Shown in pieces: positions 18,846 through 27,177 of a stretch of 64,000 nt of DNA. The position numbers and the translations under genes are program-made. Positions within the stretch are counted from its first letter, which is position 1; every line of letters starts with the position of its first letter. This stretch comes from JBIYSM02 sp044759095 (GTDB lineage: Bacteria; Bacillota; Bacilli; Brevibacillales; Brevibacillaceae), in assembly GCF_044759095.2 (NCBI RefSeq), contig NZ_JBIYSM020000022.1:4540-68539 (forward strand). Direction: 5' to 3'. The notes beneath the pieces were generated by a model. The model was not told where the DNA came from, searched no databases, and was given only the letters and a program-made list of their open reading frames with translations.

Positions 18846-19018
18846 GCTCATCCTCCTGTCATACTTTTATCATACTGGATGGAAAACCAGGAGGAATACT
18901 GGAAAACTTTGTCGAATTAACCACCGAGATTTCTTTTTTTGCAGGTATGTTCTGTACTATAATACTGTTTGCCAAGGTCGTCATTCGCTTTCACACCTCA
19001 CGAAAAGGAGTGGACTAT

Positions 19019-19636
19019 GTGATCGACCAGACCAAGTTACGCATACTTTCGGCAGCGGCCAAGCTGTTTGATATACAGGGGTACAACGGTACCTCCGTAC
19101 GTCAGATCGCAGAGGAGGCGCAGGTGAATCTGGCGCTGATCTCCTATCACTTTCAGGGGAAACAGGGCGTTCTCGAGGTGTTGATCTCTACGTATTTCGA
19201 GACGCTGTTTCGCAGACTGGAAGAACTCGAAGCGGAGCAGTCCGGGCAGCCGCCGTTTGAAAGGCTTACCCGTATCCTTCATCTTTACGTGTACTTTCAG
19301 CGTGATCACGCCCCCATTACCCGCTTGATTCAAAGGGAGTTGAGCGTCGAATCGATGCTGGCCCGCGAGGTGATGACGCTGTACATCCACCGCTGGAAGC
19401 ACGGCATCGCCAAAGTGATGGAAGAAGGGATTGGATCGGGACATTTTGCTCCTGTGCCGATTGATCACGTTCTATTGTCTACGTCCAGTCAGTTGATTTA
19501 TCCTTTCCTGAACCCGCAATCGGTGCGGGAGGTGTACTATTTGGAGCCGGGATCGGACGAATTTTGCGAATGGCTGCTGACCTCCATCACGCAGTATCTT
19601 CGCTCATTGCTGCTGCCCGCAAACATTAAGGAGTAA
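19019..19636 (+). CDS. refZ: RefZ-like TetR family regulator of FtsZ positioning
   Basis: A 205-aa TetR-type protein. The GTG at 19019 has AAAAGGAG 8 nt upstream. The DNA-binding helix-turn-helix spans about 20-45 (TSVRQIAEEAQVNLALISYHF), and the phrases ISYHFQGKQGVLE, RLIQRELSVESMLAREVM and the late YPFLNPQSVREVYYLEP align well with B. subtilis RefZ (YttP). RefZ binds motifs near oriC and restrains FtsZ at the start of sporulation. The neighbour 4 bp downstream is EzrA-like, another FtsZ regulator, again as in B. subtilis where refZ lies close to ezrA. Confidence 0.85.
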   Translation: MIDQTKLRILSAAAKLFDIQGYNGTSVRQIAEEAQVNLALISYHFQGKQGVLEVLISTYFETLFRRLEELEAEQSGQPPFERLTRILHLYVYFQRDHAPITRLIQRELSVESMLAREVMTLYIHRWKHGIAKVMEEGIGSGHFAPVPIDHVLLSTSSQLIYPFLNPQSVREVYYLEPGSDEFCEWLLTSITQYLRSLLLPANIKE

Positions 19637-19640
19637 GGGG

Positions 19641-22061
19641 TTGTCAATAACCGTGAAAAAAAGATGGATCCTGCTATGTCTGGCAGGCATGTTGCTATAT
19701 ACCAATCCGGTCTGGGCCACGCCGTTTCCCGACAAGACCAACGAAGTGATCCAGGATGAGGACAACTATTTAAAGTCGAGCGATCGCGAAAATTTTGAAG
19801 AAGCTCTCAAACAATTTCCCGGCCAGTACAAGGTCGTCGTCGTGGAAAGCACCCAGCCGGAGACACAGTCGCCCGACGAATACGCACAAAAACTGTATGA
19901 TAACTACAATCTCAGCGAAGACACGCTGATGGTCGTACTTGACATCAATACCGAGGAGCTTGGCGTGTACGCCGGTCCCGCCCTGCAGAAAAAGGGCGCA
20001 AAGCCGGAGCTCCTGCATGAGAAGATCAAGTCCTATTACGAACCGTTTCGCAACCAAAAGGAGTACGTAAAAGGAATCGAATTGTTTATCACGGAACTGA
20101 ACCATGAGCTGAACCGGCAGCAGGGCGGCGGACTGACATCTGCTTCCTCGTCTGAAACAGCAGAACCTGAGGAGCAGCCGCAAAAATCGAAACAATCCGG
20201 TCTGGCCGCACTCCCCTGGTGGTTATACGTTCTGGGCTTGTTGTTTCTCGTGCTGTCTGCGGCACTGGTCGTTGGTCTGATCCGCCGCCGCTCCATTTTC
20301 GCCCAGGTTGACGAAGTGGAGGACTGGAAAGACGAACTGGTGGAAAAAATCAACGTGATTGAAGTGGAAAAATCACTGCGGCGTTCCACCGGCATGACGG
20401 AAGAGCGGTTTCTTAAGCTGGCCAATCGCAAGGAAAACATGCTGCGCATTCGCATTCCTGACGTGGAAATGATGATTTTGGAAGCGGAAGAGGCCTGTGA
20501 CCGTTTTCGCTTCCAGCTGGCTCTGGGACTGATGTCGGAAGCGCGGGAAACCCTGGCCTCCATTGAGCAGGAACTGGCGGAACTGAAAACGGATACAACC
20601 AAAGTGGTCACCACGAAGCAGGAAAACAAGCTGGCCATCCCGGAAATCGGCAAGCAGTTCGAACAGGTGGAGCGCCGCTTGTCCGATCTTCGGCTGGAGT
20701 ACGGTCTGGCCTTTCATGACCTGAAAGCAGGCCTGGATGAAGTGGAAGAGATGCGCTGCCAGATAAAAGACGCACTGGCAGCAGGCGATGACGTAAAAGC
20801 CTACGAAATGACGATGAACGCGCAGAAGCAGCTCGCTTCGCTGTCTGAATCGATTGAGCAAATTCCGCCGCTGGTAGTCCAGATCAGCAAAGACATGCAC
20901 GAGGAGCTCAAACAGCTGGAAGAGGGAATCACTCAGGCAATCGGCGAGGGTTACGATCTGAAAGAGCATGCATTGGAAGGCTCCCTGCTGCAGGCAAAAC
21001 AGCTGTTGATCGCAGCCAGGACGGCTTTGGAAGAAGGCAGTTTGCACGCGGTGCGGACACATGTAAAGGCGTTCGAGGTGCTGTTGGACACGACTTATCA
21101 GAGCATTGAGGAAACGGTGTTGGCCCAACGGCAAGCGGCGGCTGCACAAGCAACCGCCATCCCCCCGGAGGATACGCTGGAAGGGGAGGAAGCTGGTTGC
21201 CTGGAGTCGGAGGAAGAGGCGGACACGGAAGCGGCAGAGAGGGATCGGGTTGTTGAAGATAGATTTGCTGTGGAAGAGCAGGAACCGGCAAGACCAGAGG
21301 CGGTAGAGCCGTACGCGGAGGCCCATAAGCCGCAGGAAGAGGTTCACGAGGTCGAGCGTCAGCAACCTTTTCCGGCTGCCTCCTTGTCCCAGGCGGAAAG
21401 AGAGGTTCTCCTCGACGCTCATCTGCCTGTCTCGTCAAGGACAGCAGCGGCGGAGTTGGGGGCGGAAGAAAGTCATGAGGAAATTCGTACGATAGAAGAG
21501 GAAGAACCGGAGTACGAGCTGGTCATTCCCAAAGAGCACACGCAGCAGGTTGAGGAAGCAGAAAAGCCGGAAGTGGTGTTTTTCCAGACCGAAGATGAAG
21601 CTCTGGACGAGCTGGAGCGCATTTCCAGCACGCTGGTGCGAATTCGCCAGCAGATCAAGCGAAGCTACCTTCCGGGGATCCCCGACCAATTGAAGTACAT
21701 GTTTGAAGAAATCGTTCAACTGCTGGCCCAAACCCAGGCAACGATGGAACAATACCGGTACGATCTGGAAGAGGTCTCCATCCTGTTGAGTGACGCCAAC
21801 GAATTGCTGGTGGAGACGGAGAAGCTGACCGAACGGATCATCTCCGCATGCCAGGCGGCTGAGGGCGCCATCCAGTATGCCAACCGGTACCGCAGGCAAA
21901 ATCGTCAGGTGAACGATTTGCTGAGCAAGGCAGAGCAGGCGTTTCGTCAGCTGTCCTTCCAGGAAGCGTATCAACTCGCTGAAGAAGCCAGACTGGTCAT
22001 TGAGGGCGAACCGGCAGAGACGGACAAACGCTGGCTGCTCCGCCGCAAAAAGAAAGGGTGA
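19641..22061 (+). CDS. EzrA-like septation protein with an N-terminal TPM domain
   Basis: An 806-aa protein. A signal/anchor segment (about 7-22) is followed by a TPM domain at about 25-165 (PDKTNEVIQDEDNYL, MVVLDINTEELGVYAGPAL), a membrane helix at about 187-212, RRR, and then 590 residues of coiled coil. The C-terminus (AAEGAIQYANRYRRQNRQVNDLLSKAEQ is its core, about 735-765) closely follows the conserved end of EzrA with its NRYR motif. A charged low-complexity section lies at about 500-640. EzrA normally has only a short outer tail, so the TPM domain is an addition. The TTG start follows AAGGAG by 7 nt, 4 bp after refZ. Confidence 0.8.
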   Translation: MSITVKKRWILLCLAGMLLYTNPVWATPFPDKTNEVIQDEDNYLKSSDRENFEEALKQFPGQYKVVVVESTQPETQSPDEYAQKLYDNYNLSEDTLMVVLDINTEELGVYAGPALQKKGAKPELLHEKIKSYYEPFRNQKEYVKGIELFITELNHELNRQQGGGLTSASSSETAEPEEQPQKSKQSGLAALPWWLYVLGLLFLVLSAALVVGLIRRRSIFAQVDEVEDWKDELVEKINVIEVEKSLRRSTGMTEERFLKLANRKENMLRIRIPDVEMMILEAEEACDRFRFQLALGLMSEARETLASIEQELAELKTDTTKVVTTKQENKLAIPEIGKQFEQVERRLSDLRLEYGLAFHDLKAGLDEVEEMRCQIKDALAAGDDVKAYEMTMNAQKQLASLSESIEQIPPLVVQISKDMHEELKQLEEGITQAIGEGYDLKEHALEGSLLQAKQLLIAARTALEEGSLHAVRTHVKAFEVLLDTTYQSIEETVLAQRQAAAAQATAIPPEDTLEGEEAGCLESEEEADTEAAERDRVVEDRFAVEEQEPARPEAVEPYAEAHKPQEEVHEVERQQPFPAASLSQAEREVLLDAHLPVSSRTAAAELGAEESHEEIRTIEEEEPEYELVIPKEHTQQVEEAEKPEVVFFQTEDEALDELERISSTLVRIRQQIKRSYLPGIPDQLKYMFEEIVQLLAQTQATMEQYRYDLEEVSILLSDANELLVETEKLTERIISACQAAEGAIQYANRYRRQNRQVNDLLSKAEQAFRQLSFQEAYQLAEEARLVIEGEPAETDKRWLLRRKKKG

Positions 22062-22067
22062 CGGCCC

Positions 22068-22262
22068 GTGCTGGTTCCTTTGTTTCTTGTCGCGGTCGGC
22101 CTGCTGCTCATGTGGCAGCCCCGTACGCATCGGTGGCGCACCCGCCTCACCCGTCATTTTGCCGGTGACGAGAGGCGTGTCAAGCAGCGCGCGAACACGT
22201 TTTTCCTGCTGGGCTTTGCCTTTATCATGGCAGGGCTGGCATTTCTGTATCGTCTCACTTGA
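22068..22262 (+). CDS. Small membrane protein, unknown
   Basis: A 64-aa protein starting with GTG, 6 bp after the EzrA-like gene. Two hydrophobic stretches (about 2-16 and 45-61) flank a basic, Arg-rich middle (THRWRTRLTRHFAGDERRVKQR), giving a probable hairpin in the membrane with the basic loop in the cytoplasm. No family recognised. Tight spacing suggests it is translated with the division gene. Confidence 0.65.
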   Translation: MLVPLFLVAVGLLLMWQPRTHRWRTRLTRHFAGDERRVKQRANTFFLLGFAFIMAGLAFLYRLT

Positions 22263-22275
22263 GCCTCCACACAAA

Positions 22276-22305
22276 AAGGGAGCGTCGATGTTTAACCGAC
22301 GCTCC
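22276..22305 (-). terminator. Hairpin, terminator-like on the minus strand
   Basis: GGAGCGTCG / CGACGCTCC with a 9-nt loop; read on the minus strand it is followed by CTTTTTG. No minus-strand gene ends just upstream, so it may act on the plus strand as a 3' stem or on readthrough. Confidence 0.5.
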
Positions 22306-22437
22306 ATCAAGAAGATATAGGGAGTAGAGGTGTGAGAATCAGCATCCTCATACTAGGGGGAGTAGAGGTTCTGAATCACTCTTTTTCAGGAAAAAAGAGT
22401 ACCTGTATCCTATCTTGCCCAGTTCCTATTTGACTCA

Positions 22438-22472
22438 AACCTCTCTTGAAGAACACCGGAGAGGTTTTTTAA
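22438..22472 (+). terminator. Rho-independent terminator
   Basis: AACCTCTC - loop - GAGAGGTT followed by TTTTAA. It closes plus-strand transcription from the refZ/EzrA-like operon. Between 22306 and 22437 I see no supported gene, only a duplicated GGAGTAGAGGT (22320 and 22360). Confidence 0.8.
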
Positions 22473-22573
22473 GTGTATAAGAATTTTTAAATTTGGACAT
22501 CCCATACAGCCGCTAGAAAAGGGTTCGGGGCCCCAGCCGACACCAGCGTTAGCTAAAGTCGGCTGGGTTTTCC
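22473..22573. repeat. Dispersed GTTCGGGGCCCC hairpin repeat, copy R2 (short form)
   Basis: It starts GTGTATAAGAATTTTTAAAT directly after the terminator T-run, then CATACAGCCGCTAGAAAAG, the core GGTTCGGGGCCCC, and one hairpin CCAGCCGAC / GTCGGCTGG with the loop ACCAGCGTTAGCTAAA. The minus-strand flavoprotein gene ends inside it (stop at 22549-22551), so the repeat also provides that gene's last codons and probably its terminator. Confidence 0.85.
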
Positions 22574-23841
22574 AATGCTTGGCGGGCTGCATGAAGTCCG
22601 GCCACGTGTCCCGAAGCGAAGGCGATGGTGATGTTGTATCCGCCGGTGTGGGCGTGGACGTCCATCACTTCTCCGGCAAAGAACAAACCCCTCATCAACT
22701 TGGACTGCATCGTCCGAGGATCAATTTCCTTTACACTGACACCGCCCCCGGTAATAAACGCCTCTTCCAGGGAAAGGGTACCGGTAATCGTGAGAGGGAA
22801 CGCTTTGATCGTCTGAGCGAGCTCGGTCCATTTCTGCTTTGACATGTGGCTGAACGTGGTTTCTTCGGAAATGGCGGCTTTCGCCAGCAAGAGCGGAATC
22901 AACCGTTCCGGCAGGTAGCCCTTCAGCGCGTTTTTGACGGCTTTTTTCGGTTGTGCTTCCAGCAGGGCCCAGCTTTCCTGAACGATTTCATCGACACGCT
23001 TGTCCGGCATCAAATCCAGTGTGAGCGACAGGGGAACCGCTCCATGCTTCCGCTGTGTTACGGAAACATAGTGACCCATTCGCAGCGCCGCAGGACCGGA
23101 TAGTCCGAAATGGGTAAAGATCATGTCCCCCTCCTGTGTGCTGACTTTCTTGCCGTTCGGCGCGTAGAGCGTCATTTCAATCTCGCGCAGCGACAGTCCC
23201 TGCAGCGTTTTATCTGCGATGAACGGGTCAGCTGCTACAAGTGGAACCTCCGTGGGATATAAATCCGTGATGGTGTGTCCAGCCTCGCGCGCCCACACGT
23301 AACCGTCCCCTGTGGATCCAGTTTGCGGGACGGAAGCACCGCCGACGGCAATAACCACGCAAGGGGCCAGAACGGTCTCTCCATTCCGCAGGAGAATGCC
23401 GCGGCACTGACCGTCTTCGTATAGGACGCGCTCCACAGGACTGTTTAGGCGTACCTCCGTGCCCTGCTGCTTCATCTTGTTGATAAGCGCGTTGGCCACT
23501 GTGATCGCTTTGTCCGTTACGGGAAACATGCGTCCGCGGTCCTCTTCTTTCAGTGCAACACCCAGCTCTTCAAAGAAGCGGATGATATCCTGATTGCTAA
23601 ACTGTGCGAAGGCGCTGTGCATGAAGCGACCGTTTCCCGGCATCTGCTTGATCAATTCGTCCAGTTCCTTGGCGTTGGTAACATTACAGCGGCCGCCGCC
23701 GGAAATAATCAGCTTGCGGCCCAGTTTTGTCCCTTTTTCCACAAGGCAGACTCGCGCTCCCTCTGCGGAAGCGGAGATCGCCGTCATCAGACCAGCGGGG
23801 CCGCCCCCGATGACGATGACGTCATATTGACTTTCACTCAT
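22549..23841 (-). CDS. NAD(P)/FAD-dependent oxidoreductase, YtfP/HI0933 family
   Basis: A 430-aa flavoprotein. The start at 23841 gives YDVIVIGGGPAGLMTAISA (dinucleotide-binding GxGxxG, about 6-22), then KLIISGGGRCNVTNA, a second glycine pattern VVIAVGGASVPQTGSTGDGY, and near the C-terminus FITGGGVSVKEIDPRTMQSK and GEVMDVHAHTGGYNI, the usual FAD-site end of this family. The reading frame is open far upstream, but that stretch crosses an intergenic element and is not homologous. The final codons (ENPADFS) lie within repeat R2. Substrate unknown for the family. Confidence 0.9.
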   Translation of the reverse strand: MSESQYDVIVIGGGPAGLMTAISASAEGARVCLVEKGTKLGRKLIISGGGRCNVTNAKELDELIKQMPGNGRFMHSAFAQFSNQDIIRFFEELGVALKEEDRGRMFPVTDKAITVANALINKMKQQGTEVRLNSPVERVLYEDGQCRGILLRNGETVLAPCVVIAVGGASVPQTGSTGDGYVWAREAGHTITDLYPTEVPLVAADPFIADKTLQGLSLREIEMTLYAPNGKKVSTQEGDMIFTHFGLSGPAALRMGHYVSVTQRKHGAVPLSLTLDLMPDKRVDEIVQESWALLEAQPKKAVKNALKGYLPERLIPLLLAKAAISEETTFSHMSKQKWTELAQTIKAFPLTITGTLSLEEAFITGGGVSVKEIDPRTMQSKLMRGLFFAGEVMDVHAHTGGYNITIAFASGHVAGLHAARQALENPADFS

Positions 23842-23924
23842 GTTTGATCGTCCTTTTATGCTTGAATAGAATCGTTCCCTCTCTACTATAGCGAAAAAGA
23901 AAAGAGCTTTCCATGCAACAAAAA

Positions 23925-24224
23925 CAGGCTGTCTGTGACAGCCTCGGGGTGTTGAGAAAGTGGATGCAGTGGAAGAAGCATGTTTCCATTCTCTGCTCCG
24001 GTCTACGTCCTGCATATGAAGGATTAACTGTCCGCTTCGCAACGATTCGCTGGGGAGCGTCAAAGCAGAGTCGCTGCGGAGATTGTTCAGAGGTGACGCT
24101 CCTTTTCCCTGCGAATGCGCTGCTTCGCTCAGTTGGACTTCGCTAGTCGCTCCGCCTGGAAACATTGCTTCTTCTTGCTACGGTAGATTCTTAACAAGCT
24201 CAGGCTGTCTGTGACAGCCTCGGG
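23925..24224 (-). mobile_element. Terminator-inserted structured MITE-like element, copy A, with hairpin target duplication
   Basis: A 252-bp non-coding element (23949-24200) is bounded by perfect 24-bp direct repeats at 23925-23948 and 24201-24224. Each repeat is a hairpin, AGGCTGTC/GACAGCCT. On the minus strand the distal copy is followed by TTTTTTG, as in a terminator, while the copy nearest the GNAT gene has lost its T-run to the element. Element ends are imperfect inverted repeats (TGTTGAGAA / TGTTAAGAA reading inwards), with a 16-bp subterminal stem 23972-23987 / 24158-24174. The core CTGTCCGCTTCGCAACGATT is shared with copy B at 33278. No ORF is supported. Confidence 0.75.
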
Positions 24225-24293
24225 TTGCTTTTCCCGCCTATTGCCCGGGAAAGATCCATTTTTTTCTTTTAGGCGACAAGGCCAACTCCCGAG

Positions 24294-25127
24294 TTAGGTG
24301 CACCGCAAGATCACATCGAGCTGCTTGTTCTCCAGCACATAATGGACGAGCGGCAGGGATTGATCACGAATCACTCCGGTGATCACGTAACCGCGTGCTA
24401 GGTAATGAGTGAAAAGGGTTCGGGTAACCTCCCGCCACTCTCTTGCCGCTTCCATGTCGGCACGCTTGAGCGCTTGGAAGTGGGCAGGTACCGGCAGCAG
24501 CAGTACGTCGCTCAATTCGTTCAGGCGATGGGTGCGGGGATAGGGAAGATCACCGGACAGATCTGTCTCCAAAACTGATGGGGCGCCCTCTGTGGAGATG
24601 AGAGGGGGCTTGGAGACTCGATATTGCTCTACCCGTTGGCTGTCGATGAACCATTCCACCAGGAAACGATCGGTGGGCAAGCCGCGATTCATTTCATCGT
24701 TTAGCTCGCCGTAACAGTTTGGCAAATAGCGCTTAACCACACCCCCCAGTTTTGCGATGTTCAGGTAGCCGTTTACCGTTTCCAACGGATCGTAGGTCCA
24801 TGTAATTTTTCGATGCCCCAATTTCAGCGCTTCCTCCCGCTGCAGCCACTTCATCCGCACACCCAATCCGCGTTTGCGATATTCGGGCAGAAAACCGAGC
24901 ATGTGGGAACAGAGGTGGGGTTCACCGTCGGTAAAGCCGGGGAAGCTGTACAGGAAACCGATCAGTGTATCATCGTCGTAGGCTCCGAGAAACAGACCGC
25001 CGAACTTGGCAAGCGTCAGAGTCATGTGCAGCGGAATGACGGAGTCTCCGCTCCAGACCGCTGCCTCCAATTCTTCAAGAGCGTGCAGGTCGGCCTTTTC
25101 TGTCAAGGCTCGAAAGGTTATGTTCAT
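24294..25127 (-). CDS. GNAT superfamily N-acetyltransferase (COG3375-like)
   Basis: A 277-aa protein. The N-terminal half holds a GNAT fold: ALEELEAAVWSGD, GAYDDDTLIGFLYSFPG, and the acetyl-CoA loop HMLGFLPEYRKRGLGVRMKWLQRE, then ITWTYDPLETVNGYLNIAKLG. The second half (PTDRFLVEWFIDSQRVEQY) is typical of a longer uncharacterised acetyltransferase-like group. The substrate is not known. The terminator of this gene is the hairpin duplicated by the element described at 23925-24224. Confidence 0.85.
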   Translation of the reverse strand: MNITFRALTEKADLHALEELEAAVWSGDSVIPLHMTLTLAKFGGLFLGAYDDDTLIGFLYSFPGFTDGEPHLCSHMLGFLPEYRKRGLGVRMKWLQREEALKLGHRKITWTYDPLETVNGYLNIAKLGGVVKRYLPNCYGELNDEMNRGLPTDRFLVEWFIDSQRVEQYRVSKPPLISTEGAPSVLETDLSGDLPYPRTHRLNELSDVLLLPVPAHFQALKRADMEAAREWREVTRTLFTHYLARGYVITGVIRDQSLPLVHYVLENKQLDVILRCT

Positions 25128-25202
25128 GGCCGGAAATCACCTCAAAAGAGAAAGAATATGGTACCTATTCTGTACATGGGGTAACATTCCTGCCTGACTA
25201 CA

Positions 25203-25230
25203 ATGGAAAAGGCTCCTGCGCACAGGAGCC
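25203..25230 (-). terminator. Terminator-like hairpin
   Basis: GGCTCCTG-CGCA-CAGGAGCC; on the minus strand it is followed by TTTTCC. No gene is seen between it and repeat R3, so its source transcript is unclear. Confidence 0.5.
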
Positions 25231-25319
25231 TAGCTTTGCGATCCATTACCGTTTTATATAAGTATAGTTCGGTTTTTAAAGCCTGCTTCCCTTGTATCGA
25301 AAATGTCGATTCCGTCTTA

Positions 25320-25442
25320 ATCCATACAGCCGCTAGAAAAGTGTTCGGGGCCCCGCCCGGCGAAGAAAGGGACCCCACTCGGCTCAGCGATAGCTAACGC
25401 CGAGTGGGTTGAGGATAGCTAATGCCGGGTGGGTTTTCTTAT
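25320..25442. repeat. Dispersed GTTCGGGGCCCC hairpin repeat, copy R3 (nested form)
   Basis: CATACAGCCGCTAGAAAAGTGTTC, the GGGGCCCC core, an inner hairpin CCCCACTCGGC / GCCGAGTGGGT with AGCGATAGCTAA in its loop, and the outer closing arm GCCGGGTGGGTTTTCTT. Nearly identical to R5 at 36074. The remaining gap 25128-25570 shows no gene. Confidence 0.82.
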
Positions 25443-25570
25443 CGTGTAGGAAAGTTTAAGGGCTTCACCGTTTGAAAGCGTCCTGAAATAAACTTTCCGG
25501 AACGCATAAAAAGTTTCCTCTAACGAAGAACCAGCTTCTTCGAGAGGGCTTCAGTCGAAGCTTTTTCTTA

Positions 25571-25924
25571 TTACGGGGACACGGCCATGAACTTTGCACG
25601 TTGAGCCATAAGAGAACGCCATGTTTGACGTGAAAGCACTTTGGACGCTCCCCTCACGTTACCCGAAACAGAAGCGCGGACTCGGGTTTTTCCAGTTTCT
25701 CGATAGCGGACGACATCGTCTGGTGTAAAAACAAATATGGCAAAATCAACGCGATCGGCCATACCGATCGGATCCATCAAAGGTATACTTCCAACTCCAA
25801 ATACTCCTTGCGGCCATACAATGCAATCAGCTTCATATCTGAGATCCTTCTGGATTGCACGAGCAACGTCAAGGCCCTCAACAGATGAACCGAGAAAAAT
25901 AGACGGTTTTCGCTGGTTGTTCAT
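25571..25924 (-). pseudogene. Truncated TIR-like (CAP12/Pycsar effector type) domain gene
   Basis: The 117-aa frame opens NQRKPSIFLGSSVEGLDVARAIQKDL, broken here into SIFLGSSVEGL, CIVWPQGVFGVGS and DFAIFVFTPDDVV. These are hallmark segments of the TIR-like nucleotide-binding domain (PF10137 type) found in CBASS and Pycsar effectors and in many stand-alone genes. The family normally continues with a PRDNVIFELGLF-like segment and a further 40-60 residues. Here it changes to RVRASVSGNVRGASKV and stops. Other frames stop within a few codons, so the 3' half seems lost. No cyclase partner is nearby. I read it as a remnant of a defence gene. Confidence 0.65.
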
Positions 25925-26078
25925 CAGGTGGCTCTCCCTTCCTCTTTCTCTTCCTATTTCTTCCGGTAAAGACTCTGTCACTACCGTGTGATAAATATGT
26001 CCTTCTGACATCGGTTGCATTCCCCCGCGGCCTCCTTGATAATGAAGAAAGCGATGCGTAAGGAGGGTTACTCTTTTC

Positions 26079-27155
26079 ATGACCAACGATTTTCAGCTTG
26101 CCTTGTGGAAGCGTTTGACGGAAGCTCCGGGGGCTCCGGGATTTGAAGGACCAGTGCGCGACATCATGCGCGAATACATATCCGACTGTACCGATGAAAT
26201 TGTCTGTGATAACCTGGGCAGCATCTTCGGTGTCGCACGGGGAGACGAGAACGGCCCCCGCGTTATGGTGGCAGGCCACATGGATGAGGTGGGGTTCATG
26301 GCCACCCGCATCTCCGAAAAAGGCTTTCTCTCCTTCCAGACACTGGGAGGATGGTGGGGGCAGGTATTGCTCGCCCAACGGGTGCACGTCATTACGCCAA
26401 ACGGAACGGTTGAAGGGATCATCGGGTCCATCCCGCCTCACGTTCTTGGCGAAGACCTGCGCAACCGGCCGATGGATGTGAGAAACATGTTTATCGACAT
26501 CGGAGTGGAGTCGCGGGAGGAGGCGGAGAGGCTGGGGGTTCGTCCGGGACAACCGATTGTGCCTGTTTGTCCGTTTACGCCGATGGCCAATCCCAAAAGA
26601 CTGTTGGCAAAAGCCTGGGACAACCGGTACGGCTGCAGCTTGGCGATTGAGCTTCTGCGCGAGTTGAAGCAAAGTCCGGGACACCCCAATGTCGTCTACG
26701 CGGGTGCAACCGTTCAGGAAGAGGTAGGAACGCGGGGAGCAAAAACATCGGCTCACCTCATTCAGCCGGACGTCTTTTTTGCCGTGGATGCCAGCCCTGC
26801 CGGCGATATTCCCGGATCAAGAGAGGAAGGGGGAAAGCTGGGAGGCGGCGTATTGATGCGCCTGTACGATCCCACTTTCATTCTCATGCCCGGTCTATCC
26901 GATTTATTGATTGAAACCTGCGAGCAGGAGAACATCCCTTATCAGATTTACATAGCCAAAGGAGGCACCGATGCCGCAAGCGTTCAGCTTTACGGCGCTG
27001 GAGTGCCTACCGCTGTGATCGGCATCCCCTCTCGCTACATTCACAGCCATGCATCCATGATTGACCGGGATGATTATGAAGCGGCCAAGCGACTCCTGAT
27101 CGCTGTCGTCAAAAAGCTTGATCGAACCGTACTGGACGCCATTCGGTTCCGCTGA
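26079..27155 (+). CDS. M42 family metallopeptidase (YtoP-like aminopeptidase)
   Basis: A 358-aa cytoplasmic dinuclear aminopeptidase. It shows GAPGFEGPVRDIMREY, the first metal His/Asp in VMVAGHMDEVGFM, AWDNRYGCSLAIELL, the catalytic Glu pair in TVQEEVGTRGA, FFAVDASPAGD, GTDAASVQLYGAGVPT and the last His in RYIHSHASMID. All ligands expected for the M42 (glutamyl aminopeptidase/endoglucanase-like) fold are present. The ATG follows GGAGGG. The unknown gene at 27178 begins 22 bp downstream and is probably cotranscribed. Confidence 0.92.
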   Translation: MTNDFQLALWKRLTEAPGAPGFEGPVRDIMREYISDCTDEIVCDNLGSIFGVARGDENGPRVMVAGHMDEVGFMATRISEKGFLSFQTLGGWWGQVLLAQRVHVITPNGTVEGIIGSIPPHVLGEDLRNRPMDVRNMFIDIGVESREEAERLGVRPGQPIVPVCPFTPMANPKRLLAKAWDNRYGCSLAIELLRELKQSPGHPNVVYAGATVQEEVGTRGAKTSAHLIQPDVFFAVDASPAGDIPGSREEGGKLGGGVLMRLYDPTFILMPGLSDLLIETCEQENIPYQIYIAKGGTDAASVQLYGAGVPTAVIGIPSRYIHSHASMIDRDDYEAAKRLLIAVVKKLDRTVLDAIRFR

Positions 27156-27177
27156 GGAAAGGAGTCAAAAGGTCAAC

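Noticed and set aside
22332..22433. Short plus-strand frame (33 codons) after the small membrane protein gene
   Set aside because: GTG start near a GAGTAGAGG run, but the duplicated sequence, lack of any recognisable product and poor ribosome site leave it unsupported.
23842..24165. N-terminal extension of the YtfP-type flavoprotein
   Set aside because: The frame is open but passes through the terminator hairpin and element A; the family begins at the dinucleotide-binding motif, and the start at 23841 has a ribosome site.
23949..24200. Class C group II intron or intron fragment after a terminator
   Set aside because: The position fits, but the ends lack GTGYG and AY, there is no domain V-like hairpin that I can see, and introns do not duplicate their target hairpin.
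25142..25378. 78-aa minus-strand frame starting in repeat R3, with a similar frame in R5 (36159)
   Set aside because: Both share only the repeat-derived start and then diverge, so they are by-products of the repeat, not genes.
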